Of a DNA stretch of 10,686 nt, positions 1 through 6,048 are shown piece after piece (within the stretch, counting starts at the first letter, position 1; each line of letters opens with the position of its first letter). Below the pieces are notes generated by a model. It worked only from the letters and a program-made list of their open reading frames with translations, made no database searches and was not told the DNA's origin. The position numbers and the translations under genes were made by a program. Source of the stretch: Methanobacteriota archaeon (GTDB lineage: Archaea; Halobacteriota; Methanosarcinia; Methanosarcinales; Methanosarcinaceae); the NCBI GenBank assembly GCA_030837265.1, contig JAUPKV010000531.1:1-10686 (forward strand). The letters run 5' to 3'.

Positions 1-474
1 ATGGCTATCTATTCCCACGGTACATCAACTGACCCTGCAAGGATGTTAAACTCTTTCCCGGAATCCACGGGATGGAACAATACCGAATTCGTATCCCTGG
101 CAAATAAGCAGATGAGCACCCTGGATGAGCAGGAACGTAAGGCCCTTGTAGACAAGATGCAGGTTTTGATTGCCGATAATATCCCTACAATCCCTCTTAT
201 GTATAGGAATGTCTACAGTGCCTGTAATTCGGACAAATTTGACGGCTTTTTCTATACTCCTGGAGGTGTAGGCGGTGGCGTTCCTACCGAATACAACAAA
301 TTGGTATTCGTAAATGGAAAATGGAATGAGCAGAGTACCGTACAGGCTGGAAACAAAAGCTCCAGTGCGACTAACACACCCGGTGCCAACAAAATGAACG
401 CTCCTGGTATCCTGCCGGCAGTCCTTGCATTTGCAGCCGTTTGCATGCTGTTTAGATCGAAAAATAACCGGTAA
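1..474 (+). CDS. C-terminal part of family 5 (peptide/nickel-type) ABC substrate-binding protein, PGF-CTERM-like anchored
   Basis: This is the tail of an extracellular solute-binding protein that feeds the permease genes just downstream. The frame is open to the left edge, so the ATG at position 1 is probably internal; family members are usually about 500 residues and only 157 are seen. Residues 30-100 resemble the end of SBP_bac_5 proteins: a helix with repeated D/E/K (LDEQERKALVDKMQ), then IPTIPLMYRN and a Gly-rich loop near the hinge strands. Residues 111-133 form a Ser/Thr/Asn/Gly linker. Next come NAPG (133-136), a hydrophobic segment (about 137-151) and a basic tail RSKNNR, the layout of an archaeal PGF-CTERM sorting signal, here with PGI in place of PGF. 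It would hold the protein on the outer face of the membrane. The ligand (peptide, nickel chelate or other) cannot be told from this part. The stop is 16 bp before the permease start, consistent with one operon. Confidence 0.85.
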   Translation: MAIYSHGTSTDPARMLNSFPESTGWNNTEFVSLANKQMSTLDEQERKALVDKMQVLIADNIPTIPLMYRNVYSACNSDKFDGFFYTPGGVGGGVPTEYNKLVFVNGKWNEQSTVQAGNKSSSATNTPGANKMNAPGILPAVLAFAAVCMLFRSKNNR

Positions 475-490
475 TAAACAGGTGTTGTGA

Positions 491-1489
491 TTGCTGGACA
501 GAATTCAGTGGGGACGCGTATTCTCAAGAGGTTTGGAGTACGCTCTCACTTTTTTTTTGATCCTTATTGTCAATTTTGTTCTGCCGCGGCTTATGCCGGG
601 TGGGCCTCTGCTGAGTATACTTGGCAGTCAGAATGCCGACCTGCCTGTAGTTATCGACGATGAGACCAAACATATGCTGATGGACTACTATCACTTAAAC
701 GACCCCATACATACGCAGTTTATTCACTATTTGATAGACGCATCGCATCTGGACTTTGGTTATTCCATATTTTATAATGTTCCCGTAATTGACGTAATCA
801 TTGGCAGACTGCCCTGGACCCTTCTTCTTATGGGGACTGCGCTTCTCCTGTCAACAGTGCTGGGAATTTTTCTTGGACTCGAATCTTCCTGGAACAGGGG
901 AAAAAGACTGGACAGCCTGCTACTCATCACAATACCACTGTTTCGGTCCGTGCCGGTGTTCTTTTTGGGGTCACTTCTCATTTTCTTTTTTGGATACAGG
1001 ATGGGCCTTTTCCCTGTCTCGGGAGCCCTGACACCGTATATGGATTATCAGAATTTCTTATCCATGCCAATAGACGTTCTTTATCATCTGGTACTTCCAC
1101 TGGCATGCCTTGCAGCTTTTGAGATGCCAGGCACATACCTGCTGGTAAGAAATGTTTGTTCTCAGCAGCTTGAACGTCCATATGTCATTATGGATATAGC
1201 ACGGGGTTTAAAAGACGGCCACATTAAAAACCACATAATTCTTAACTCAATTGTACCTGTAGTAAACCAGGTAGCTGCAATGCTCGGATTCATGGTAGGA
1301 GGTGCTGTCTTTGTGGAGACCATATTCTCGTACCCTGGAATGGGCCTGCTCGTCTACAACTCTTTCATGGAGAGGGATTATCCTGTCCTGCAGGGAACTT
1401 TTGTTTTCATTTCCTTCTTTGTGCTTGCATCTAACTATGCAGCTGACATTGTATGCTCATATATTGACGGCAGGGCAGGGCTGGAGTGA
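491..1489 (+). CDS. ABC importer permease, DppB/OppB/NikB family
   Basis: Inner permease of a peptide/nickel-type ABC importer, 332 residues, about the family's normal length. Hydrophobic segments lie near residues 18-34, 110-130, 143-168, 196-218, 258-278 and 303-322, giving the usual six helices with a large outside loop after the first. The coupling (EAA-like) loop is at about 233-253 (MDIARGLKDGHIKNHIILNS), followed by the family hallmark VETIFSYPGMG (275-285). The start is TTG at 491: an in-frame TGA lies directly upstream at 488-490, and AGGTG at 480-484 gives a correctly spaced ribosome binding site, so no earlier start is possible. The 3' end overlaps the next gene or nearly touches it. 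The protein pairs with the following permease to form the translocation channel. Substrate unknown. Confidence 0.93.
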   Translation: MLDRIQWGRVFSRGLEYALTFFLILIVNFVLPRLMPGGPLLSILGSQNADLPVVIDDETKHMLMDYYHLNDPIHTQFIHYLIDASHLDFGYSIFYNVPVIDVIIGRLPWTLLLMGTALLLSTVLGIFLGLESSWNRGKRLDSLLLITIPLFRSVPVFFLGSLLIFFFGYRMGLFPVSGALTPYMDYQNFLSMPIDVLYHLVLPLACLAAFEMPGTYLLVRNVCSQQLERPYVIMDIARGLKDGHIKNHIILNSIVPVVNQVAAMLGFMVGGAVFVETIFSYPGMGLLVYNSFMERDYPVLQGTFVFISFFVLASNYAADIVCSYIDGRAGLE

Positions 1490-1491
1490 AC

Positions 1492-2313
1492 ATGCACGAA
1501 AGAAGCATCTCACAGAAGTTAAGGACTCTAAAAGGTCTTGCAGGCCTTATAATTCTTGCATTTTTTATCGTAGTGGCTGCAGCTGCACCTTTCCTGGCTC
1601 CTTACGGGCAAGCTGATTTCTCAAGCCAGCCTTTGCTTTCTCCGGATTCCACTCATCCGCTTGGTACCGATGACGTGGGAAAAGATATATTCACAGAGCT
1701 CCTGTACGGCTCAAGGACTTCACTTATAGTGGCCGCTGTCGTATCTTTTGGAGTGCTGATGATTGGTACGCTCATAGGAGTATTTTCAGGATATATCGGG
1801 GGCACTCTTGATAGAATTCTGATGAGAGGGGTGGATATTTTTCTCATGATACCGGACCTTCCCCTCATCCTCATCCTTGCAGCATATCTGCGTCCAGGCA
1901 TATGGAATATCATATTCATTCTGATAATTATGGGATGGCCTGTAGGTGCAAGGGTCACAAGGGCTCAGACCCGGACTCTCAGGGTATCAGGGCATGTGGA
2001 TTTTGCCCGGGTATCCGGGGCCAGACCCCAGTACGTAATCAGAAGACATATTGTTCCGGACCTGTATCCCATCATGATTACTGCAGCGGTAATGCAGTCC
2101 ATCCGTGCTATCCTGTCCGAGTCAGGCCTCGCCTTCCTGGGACTTGGAGACCCTTCTTATCCAAGCTGGGGCAGCATGATAAAATATGCAATCTCTTATC
2201 CGATGATTTTCTTCACAGATGCATGGATGTGGTGGTTGCTTCCTGCTGGGGTATGCATAACATTGCTCGTGCTCGGGTTTGTGCTGTTGGGGCAGTCTCT
2301 GGAAGGTGATTAA
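1492..2313 (+). CDS. ABC importer permease, DppC/OppC/NikC family
   Basis: Second permease of the same importer, 273 residues from the ATG at 1492. The OppC-type N-terminus is clear: one helix (about 17-37), then HPLGTDDVGKDIFTELLYGSRTSL-type sequence (55-78), the strongest family signature. The BPD_transp_1 domain follows with helices near 78-98, 119-132, 138-156, 194-215 and 248-268. The EAA coupling loop is at about 168-189 (HVDFARVSGARPQYVIRRHI), followed by SGLAFLGLGDPSYPSWG (211-227). A GTG at 1486 overlapping the previous stop is an alternative start. I prefer ATG 1492 because GGAG at 1483-1486 is well spaced for it. Translation is probably coupled to the upstream permease. Confidence 0.92.
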   Translation: MHERSISQKLRTLKGLAGLIILAFFIVVAAAAPFLAPYGQADFSSQPLLSPDSTHPLGTDDVGKDIFTELLYGSRTSLIVAAVVSFGVLMIGTLIGVFSGYIGGTLDRILMRGVDIFLMIPDLPLILILAAYLRPGIWNIIFILIIMGWPVGARVTRAQTRTLRVSGHVDFARVSGARPQYVIRRHIVPDLYPIMITAAVMQSIRAILSESGLAFLGLGDPSYPSWGSMIKYAISYPMIFFTDAWMWWLLPAGVCITLLVLGFVLLGQSLEGD

Positions 2314-2314
2314 T

Positions 2315-3280
2315 ATGTCTGTACTTGATATTGAAGCACTTACGGTTGATTTTATTTCAAAAATGGGAACTCATCACGTACTTAAGAACGTGAACCTCTG
2401 TATTGGCAGAGGAGAAATCGTAGGCCTGATAGGGGAGTCAGGCTCCGGGAAATCCACACTTGCCATGAGCGTCCTTGACATAAATACTCATAATAGGCAG
2501 ATTTCAGGTAAGATTCGTTTCATGGAAACAGATATCCGAAACCTGGACCGGAATAGAATGAGGGAGCTCAGGGGCAAGCATATAGGATTTATACCCCAGT
2601 CTTCCATGAACGCGCTCAATCCGCTTGTACGTGTCAGGAAACAGTTTATAGAGACTATCAGGGACCATGTGGATATGCCTGAAAAAAAAATGAACAATCT
2701 CATCATTGATGTGCTTTCCCTGGTTTCTATAGACCCTGAAAGAATGTATTCTTTTCCTTATGAGTTCAGTGGTGGGCAGCGCCAGAGGATCATGATTGCT
2801 CTTGCCCTGCTTCTCTCTCCCGAGCTGATCATAGCCGATGAACCTACAACTGCCCTTGATGCAATGATACAGCTGCAAATAGTAGACCTGTTGAAGAATA
2901 CGGCACAGCAAAAAGGTACTTCTTTACTTGTGATTTCCCATGACCTGCATACAATTTCCAGAATCTGTGACAGGATTTACATAATGTATGCAGGGAGAAT
3001 CGTAGAAACCGGCACAAAAGAAGAGATTCTGACGAATCCGCGCCACCCATATACGAAAAAGCTGTTACGTTCGAGCTTGCCCCTTATGGTCGAACCTGTG
3101 AGAGTGAAGGGTATACCGGGCAGTCCCCCATCTACCCTGAAAGTGTATCAAGGATGTGAGTTCCTGGAAAGATGTGATAGAGGCTCCGAAATTTGCAGGG
3201 AGAAAAAACCTCCTGAATGTACTGTTGATGTCAGGGTATCATGTCACTTTGAAGGAGAAAAATGTCAATTCGAGGGATGA
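2315..3280 (+). CDS. ABC importer ATPase, DppD/OppD/NikD family, with C-terminal four-cysteine domain
   Basis: Cytoplasmic ATPase that powers the importer, 321 residues. Walker A is GESGSGKS (40-47), the Q-loop Gln is at 95, the signature FSGGQRQR at 151-158, Walker B LIIADEP at 171-177 with catalytic Glu176, and the switch His at 209. After the ATPase core comes the oligopeptide/dipeptide transporter C-terminal domain (about 230-321), beginning NPRHPYTKKLL and including GIPGSPP. It carries cysteines at 281, 287, 294 and 310. In some DppD proteins this four-cysteine set binds a [4Fe-4S] cluster; whether it does here is inference. The start is ATG 2315, one base after the previous stop, behind an excellent ribosome binding site AGGTGAT (2304-2310). 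The open frame extends further upstream to 2279 but that part lies inside the permease gene and lacks support. Confidence 0.93.
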   Translation: MSVLDIEALTVDFISKMGTHHVLKNVNLCIGRGEIVGLIGESGSGKSTLAMSVLDINTHNRQISGKIRFMETDIRNLDRNRMRELRGKHIGFIPQSSMNALNPLVRVRKQFIETIRDHVDMPEKKMNNLIIDVLSLVSIDPERMYSFPYEFSGGQRQRIMIALALLLSPELIIADEPTTALDAMIQLQIVDLLKNTAQQKGTSLLVISHDLHTISRICDRIYIMYAGRIVETGTKEEILTNPRHPYTKKLLRSSLPLMVEPVRVKGIPGSPPSTLKVYQGCEFLERCDRGSEICREKKPPECTVDVRVSCHFEGEKCQFEG

Positions 3281-4098
3281 AAATGAGCGAAAATGAACTT
3301 GTCAGGATTATCAATGTCACACGGGTATTCAAGAACAAAAGGTTATTTAAGGGCAGTTCGTCTATCACTGCTCTTGATGGTGTGTCTCTCTCCGTAGAAA
3401 AAAATAAGATACTTGGAATCATAGGAGAAAGTGGGAGTGGAAAAACCACTCTGGCTAAACTGATACTCGGCCTTTTGAAACCAACATCCGGGATTATATC
3501 TTTCGCAGATATTAAAGAAGAGAACGGTGAGGTAAGAAAACCTTCAGTACAGGTGATTTTTCAGGATCCGTATGATTCCCTGAGCCATATGATGACCATT
3601 GCAGAGATTGTAGCCGAACCGCATCTCATCAAGCATAAGCGCCAGTGTAATGCTGATGTGATATGCAGTGTGCTCGAATCCGTAGGTCTGACACCTGCCG
3701 ATGAATACTTTCACAAGTATCCACGATCACTGAGCGGTGGGCAGCGTCAGCGCGTGGCTATTGCCAGGGCAATAATAACAAACCCTGACCTGATAATAGC
3801 CGATGAGCCCATTTCCATGCTTGATGCTTCGATAGGTGTCGATATCCTTAACCTTATTAATGAGATGAATGAGAAGCTAGGTATAACGTTTATTTTCATC
3901 ACCCATGACATTTCTGCCGCTGCTTATGTATGCCATAACATTGCGGTGATGAACTCGGGTAAGGTAGTTGAGTATGGTTCCAGGAAGCAAATAATGACCA
4001 GATGCCAGCATACATATACAAATTCTTTACTTTCTGCAGCCGGAATAAAAATAATTTCATCAGGAACTAAGAAAAACATATCCGGGATTTCAATCTAA
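3262..4098 (+). CDS. ABC importer ATPase, DppF/OppF/NikE family
   Basis: Second ATPase of the importer, 278 residues from ATG 3262. Walker A is GESGSGKT (55-62), the Q-loop Gln is 101 (VIFQDPYDSLSHMM, with DPYDSL typical of DppF/NikE), the signature LSGGQRQR lies at 157-164, Walker B LIIADEP at 177-183 with Glu182, and His215 is the switch. The protein ends soon after HTYTNSLL, so it lacks the Cys-containing C-terminal domain of its partner and is closer in length to NikE than to a typical DppF. The start is uncertain: ATG 3262 follows AAGGAG (3252-3257), ATG 3277 overlaps the upstream TGA as ATGA, and ATG 3283 follows GAGGG (3272-3276) at good spacing. All three overlap or abut the previous gene, so translational coupling is likely. 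It is the last gene of this operon. Confidence 0.92.
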   Translation: MSIRGMKMSENELVRIINVTRVFKNKRLFKGSSSITALDGVSLSVEKNKILGIIGESGSGKTTLAKLILGLLKPTSGIISFADIKEENGEVRKPSVQVIFQDPYDSLSHMMTIAEIVAEPHLIKHKRQCNADVICSVLESVGLTPADEYFHKYPRSLSGGQRQRVAIARAIITNPDLIIADEPISMLDASIGVDILNLINEMNEKLGITFIFITHDISAAAYVCHNIAVMNSGKVVEYGSRKQIMTRCQHTYTNSLLSAAGIKIISSGTKKNISGISI

Positions 4099-4414
4099 TT
4101 ATTCGGTAGCTAAGCCTTAATTTAGCCCATCAAGACACAGGCAAGTTTCATAATTGTATGTACTTATAACCCTGATTTCTCTTTTCATTTTTGCCAGCTA
4201 TTCAATCGCTGAAGGTGACGTAGTAATATTTATCTGGCTGGTGTTTACTTTTGCAGACGGCTCGTTTGTATTCTCTCTTGATCTTTCACCTATATTCTTT
4301 CCATCTTTTTGCACATTCAAGTTTTTTCATTTGTTTATTCTCTGGTTTTTTCCTTATTGTTATACATTCTGAACTTACATTTTTATTCGTTAATTCTCCA
4401 TATTTATTTAAGTA
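4099..4414. other. Non-coding U-rich stretch after the ABC operon
   Basis: No convincing gene here. A small inverted repeat GCTAA/TTAGC (4109-4113 with 4122-4126) follows the operon. From about 4160 the plus strand is strongly pyrimidine-rich, with repeated T-tracts (for example 4304-4310, 4321-4326 and 4346-4351). Archaeal termination commonly occurs at such T-tracts, so this is a plausible termination zone for the ABC operon. Open frames here are short, made mostly of Phe, Leu, Ser and Ile as expected from T-rich DNA, and lack ribosome binding sites. Confidence 0.4.
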
Positions 4415-4424
4415 TTTATATATT
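4415..4424 (+). promoter_or_regulatory. Probable TATA box for the secreted PepSY-like gene
   Basis: TTTATATATT is a near-ideal archaeal TATA box. With the usual spacing of about 25 bp, transcription would begin near 4445, giving a leader of about 230 nt before the TTG start at 4677. Other AT-rich candidates closer to the gene exist (for example around 4650), so the start site is inferred, not shown. Confidence 0.4.
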
Positions 4425-4469
4425 ATTAATCTTCAAAGCGATTTCATCTGATTTACGCATTAAGGTTAT

Positions 4470-4500
4470 GAAACCAAGTACAAGGAGAACTGCAGGTTTC
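4470..4500 (+). repeat. Inverted repeat GAAACC...GGTTTC in the probable leader
   Basis: Six-base arms at 4470-4475 and 4495-4500 enclose 19 nt, within which AGT/ACT could add a short inner stem. It is directly followed by a second small hairpin CTTAC-GTAT-GTAAG (4499-4512). It could be leader RNA structure or chance; only the base pairing is seen. Confidence 0.35.
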
Positions 4501-4585
4501 TTACGTATGTAAGATTGGCAGTACTGTGATTTTTAAGACGATAACGTCGGTTACGACCGTAAAGTATAACTATTTTTGCAGCATA

Positions 4586-4611
4586 CATATGTAGTGTAAA
4601 AGCTACATATG
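4586..4611 (+). repeat. Perfect 9-bp inverted repeat upstream of the PepSY-like gene
   Basis: Arms CATATGTAG (4586-4594) and CTACATATG (4603-4611) are perfectly complementary around an 8-nt loop TGTAAAAG. It lies 66 bp before the start codon of the secreted protein. It may be an RNA hairpin in the leader or a DNA operator; there is no T-tract after it, so it does not look like a terminator. Confidence 0.5.
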
Positions 4612-4676
4612 GTAAAAATAAATGTCAGCTAAAGTATGCCATAAAGTAAATTAAAAAATATTCAGGGTGTATACGT

Positions 4677-5141
4677 TTGAAGAAAACAATAATACCAATT
4701 CTACTCGGGATTTTGCTTATCGGCGCTTTCGGAGCAGCAGCTGTTAGTGCGGCTGCTTCTGATGGTGCTGGGATAAACAATGGTAACAGCGCTGGGCCCA
4801 TGCACAGGTGGGCCGCCAGAAACACTGACTCCGGATGTTGCGGAGGAAATTTTTCTAACTGCCCATATTTCAATGCAAGCACTACTTCGGAATTTAAGGT
4901 TAAGACCATAGACGATGCATATGAAATTGCCAGAAAAGAGATCGATAGCAGCGTCTCTAAAGAGAATATCAATCAGGTGGGTCGCTGGTGGATTATTTCT
5001 TATAAGGACAAAAACGGAACCTCTAGCCAGGCAAGGATCAATGCAGTCACTGGACAGGTGTTTACCGGGTATTCTCCTACAGGGTCCCAGACATGTGGAC
5101 TGCATGCTCATGGTTTTGGTCGCTGCAGAGCAAACAGTTAA
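4677..5141 (+). CDS. Secreted PepSY-like protein with N- and C-terminal Cys/His clusters
   Basis: A 154-residue exported protein of unknown job. Residues 1-25 are a clear signal peptide: Lys-Lys, a hydrophobic core, then AAVSA with likely cleavage after Ala25. Residues about 72-132 resemble a PepSY domain: a helix containing IDDAYEIARKEI, then strands with GRWWIISYKDKNG and ARINAVTGQVFTGY, close to the usual ending in which a residue pair precedes TG and V. The domain is flanked by CC and C at 54, 55 and 62 and by C140, H143, H145 and C150 (CGLHAHGFGRC), which could form disulfides or bind metal outside the cell. The start is TTG: it places the signal peptide exactly at the N-terminus, and GGTG at 4666-4669 is a well spaced ribosome binding site. 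A T-tract follows the gene. No partner is certain; the next genes encode a membrane protein and a regulator. Confidence 0.8.
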   Translation: MKKTIIPILLGILLIGAFGAAAVSAAASDGAGINNGNSAGPMHRWAARNTDSGCCGGNFSNCPYFNASTTSEFKVKTIDDAYEIARKEIDSSVSKENINQVGRWWIISYKDKNGTSSQARINAVTGQVFTGYSPTGSQTCGLHAHGFGRCRANS

Positions 5142-5160
5142 TTATTGCATCAAAACCATC

Positions 5161-5174
5161 TTTTTTTATTTTAT
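5161..5174 (+). terminator. T-tract terminator after the PepSY-like gene
   Basis: Seven Ts followed by ATTTTATT begin 20 bp after the stop codon. A T-rich run just beyond a gene is the usual archaeal intrinsic termination signal; no stem is needed. Inferred from sequence only. Confidence 0.45.
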
Positions 5175-5260
5175 TCTAATGCTTTCAAGCTAAATTTAGT
5201 ATGTAAAACTGCCTTCTACAATTGTTTTCATAAAATTGTGCATGTCATTCAAGGAGTGTA

Positions 5261-5338
5261 ATGTTGGTTTTAAGTATCAAGCTTCTAAATTTCATCGACT
5301 GGGTACTTTTTTATATTTATGATTTAAATCAATATTAA
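5261..5338 (+). CDS. Possible 25-codon small ORF, hydrophobic peptide
   Basis: ATG at 5261 is preceded by AAGGAG (5251-5256) and opens a 25-codon frame ending in TAA at 5336-5338. The peptide starts MLVLSIKLLNFIDW and is hydrophobic, with aromatic residues towards the end. Against it, the frame is short, the region is AT-rich, and a TATA-like element for the next gene (about 5308-5318) lies inside it. I do not recognise a family. Treat as a candidate only. Confidence 0.22.
   Translation: MLVLSIKLLNFIDWVLFYIYDLNQY
5308..5318 (+). promoter_or_regulatory. Candidate TATA box for the coiled-coil membrane gene
   Basis: TTTTTATATTT resembles an archaeal TATA box. Initiation about 25 bp downstream would give a leader of roughly 60 nt to the TTG start at 5402. 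A second AT-rich candidate, TTATAAAAAA at 5360-5369, would place the start site almost on the ribosome binding site. The choice between them is open. Confidence 0.3.
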
Positions 5339-5401
5339 GAAAAATTACTAGAACAATAATTATAAAAAATAAAGCAGTACCTGGTTCAAGAGGTGAAAGA
5401 A

Positions 5402-5638
5402 TTGAGCGGAATGGGATACGGAATGAACAGTGTGGGAATCGAAATGCTTAGCTCTGTTTGGGGATTTCTTCTGAATCTCCTGATTATCCTTCTCATTGTG
5501 GCTGTAGTTGTAATACTGCTAAACAAATCTGGATATGCAGCTCCCAAGGACAATGAACGAATCGTGAGGATGGAAAAAGATATTGAAGAAATCAAAAAAA
5601 CAGTTCAAGAGATTAAATCCAAACTGGAAGAAATTTAA
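5402..5638 (+). CDS. Small membrane protein: one transmembrane helix plus C-terminal heptad coiled coil
   Basis: A 78-residue protein I cannot assign to a named family. A short Gly/Met-rich N-terminus (1-18) leads to one hydrophobic helix (about 19-40, rich in Leu, Ile and Val). A linker containing NKSGYAAPKDN follows, then a charged helix (51-78) whose hydrophobic residues fall at 54, 57, 61, 64, 68, 71, 75 and 78, an exact 3-4 heptad spacing. This predicts a parallel coiled-coil oligomer at the membrane. The frame is also open from a GTG at 5393, but that GTG is part of the ribosome binding site AGAGGTGA (5389-5396). TTG 5402 lies at the same distance from it as other starts here, so I begin there. 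It sits 116 bp before the ArsR-type regulator on the same strand, suggesting a functional pair. Confidence 0.75.
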   Translation: MSGMGYGMNSVGIEMLSSVWGFLLNLLIILLIVAVVVILLNKSGYAAPKDNERIVRMEKDIEEIKKTVQEIKSKLEEI

Positions 5639-5684
5639 AGTTTAAGCTCTAATACCGGTAGAATCTTCGATCCAGTATATCAAA

Positions 5685-5754
5685 AGTATAAAGGAACTTT
5701 AAAATCGTAAGTACAAGAGGACTTTAAGAATCGAAAGTATAAGAGGACTTCAGG
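5685..5754 (+). repeat. Two and three-quarter copies of a 25-26 bp repeat carrying the regulator's ribosome binding site
   Basis: Units begin at 5685, 5710 and 5736. Each starts AGTAYAA, continues with AAGAGGACTT or a close variant, and the first two end in (A/G)AATCG. The third copy runs directly into the ATG of the ArsR-type gene and supplies its GAGGA binding site; the upstream copies carry similar GGA motifs. Each copy contains a short dyad, AAAG-GAA-CTTT in the first and AAG-AGGA-CTT in the others. These may be operator sites for autoregulation, a leader RNA element, or a slippage product. Confidence 0.55.
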
Positions 5755-6048
5755 ATGGCAAAATCACTTCAACAGATAGTAGATATTGGCGAGGCACTCT
5801 CCCATCCTGTAAGGCTAAAGTTGCTCTACCTGCTGTCCAAGGAGGAGAGATATGTATATGAACTTGCCAAAGACCTTGACCTATCGAGACAGGTGGTATA
5901 TCTTCATTTAAAACGGCTGGAAAAAGCCGGATTTATTGAAAGCGATCTCAGGCTTGAAGATGACGATATGCGAGCTAAGAAGTTTTTCAGATTGAAAAAA
6001 TTTGAAGTTTCTCTTTCTATGGAAGATTTAAAAGAGATTTTTGAATAA
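5755..6048 (+). CDS. ArsR-type winged helix-turn-helix transcriptional regulator, cysteine-free
   Basis: A 97-residue DNA-binding protein. Residues 8-28 (IVDIGEALSHPVRLKLLYLLS) are the standard ArsR/HTH opening with HPVR at 17-20. Residues 33-57 form the helix-turn-helix, with the recognition helix about 44-57 (SRQVVYLHLKRLEK). AGFIES leads into a short wing (63-80) ending with KKFFRL. The C-terminal tail contains SLSMEDLKEIF. There is no cysteine and only His17 and His51, so it lacks the thiol metal sites of classical ArsR/SmtB sensors; the signal may be another ligand or a protein partner. GAGGA at 5743-5747 gives a well spaced binding site. The upstream membrane coiled-coil gene is the likely functional neighbour, and the repeats before the start are candidate autoregulatory sites. 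Confidence 0.88.
   Translation: MAKSLQQIVDIGEALSHPVRLKLLYLLSKEERYVYELAKDLDLSRQVVYLHLKRLEKAGFIESDLRLEDDDMRAKKFFRLKKFEVSLSMEDLKEIFE

Noticed and set aside
2504..2911. 135-codon antisense frame inside the DppD-type ATPase gene
   Set aside because: The plus frame carries all ABC ATPase motifs; the antisense product resembles no family.
4154..4372. 72-codon frame encoding a hydrophobic protein in the T-rich gap
   Set aside because: Composition is what T-rich DNA gives in any frame, there is no ribosome binding site, two other overlapping frames look just as good, and no family is recognisable.
4548..4559. CGGT-TACG-ACCG mini hairpin as a separate regulatory element
   Set aside because: A 4-bp stem is too short to claim on its own; kept only as part of the leader observation.
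4701..5111. 136-codon antisense frame under the PepSY-like gene
   Set aside because: The plus strand frame has a signal peptide, a domain and a ribosome binding site; the antisense frame has none of these.
5393..5401. GTG start for the coiled-coil membrane protein at 5393
   Set aside because: The GTG is part of the AGAGGTGA ribosome binding site; TTG 5402 has the correct spacing.
5685..5754. CRISPR array or transposon end from the 25-26 bp repeats
   Set aside because: Units are directly adjacent with no spacers, are imperfect, and end at a start codon; there are no cas genes or transposase.
5755..6048. Arsenic or metal resistance regulator
   Set aside because: The protein has no cysteine and no metal-efflux or arsenate reductase gene lies nearby; only the fold is ArsR-like.
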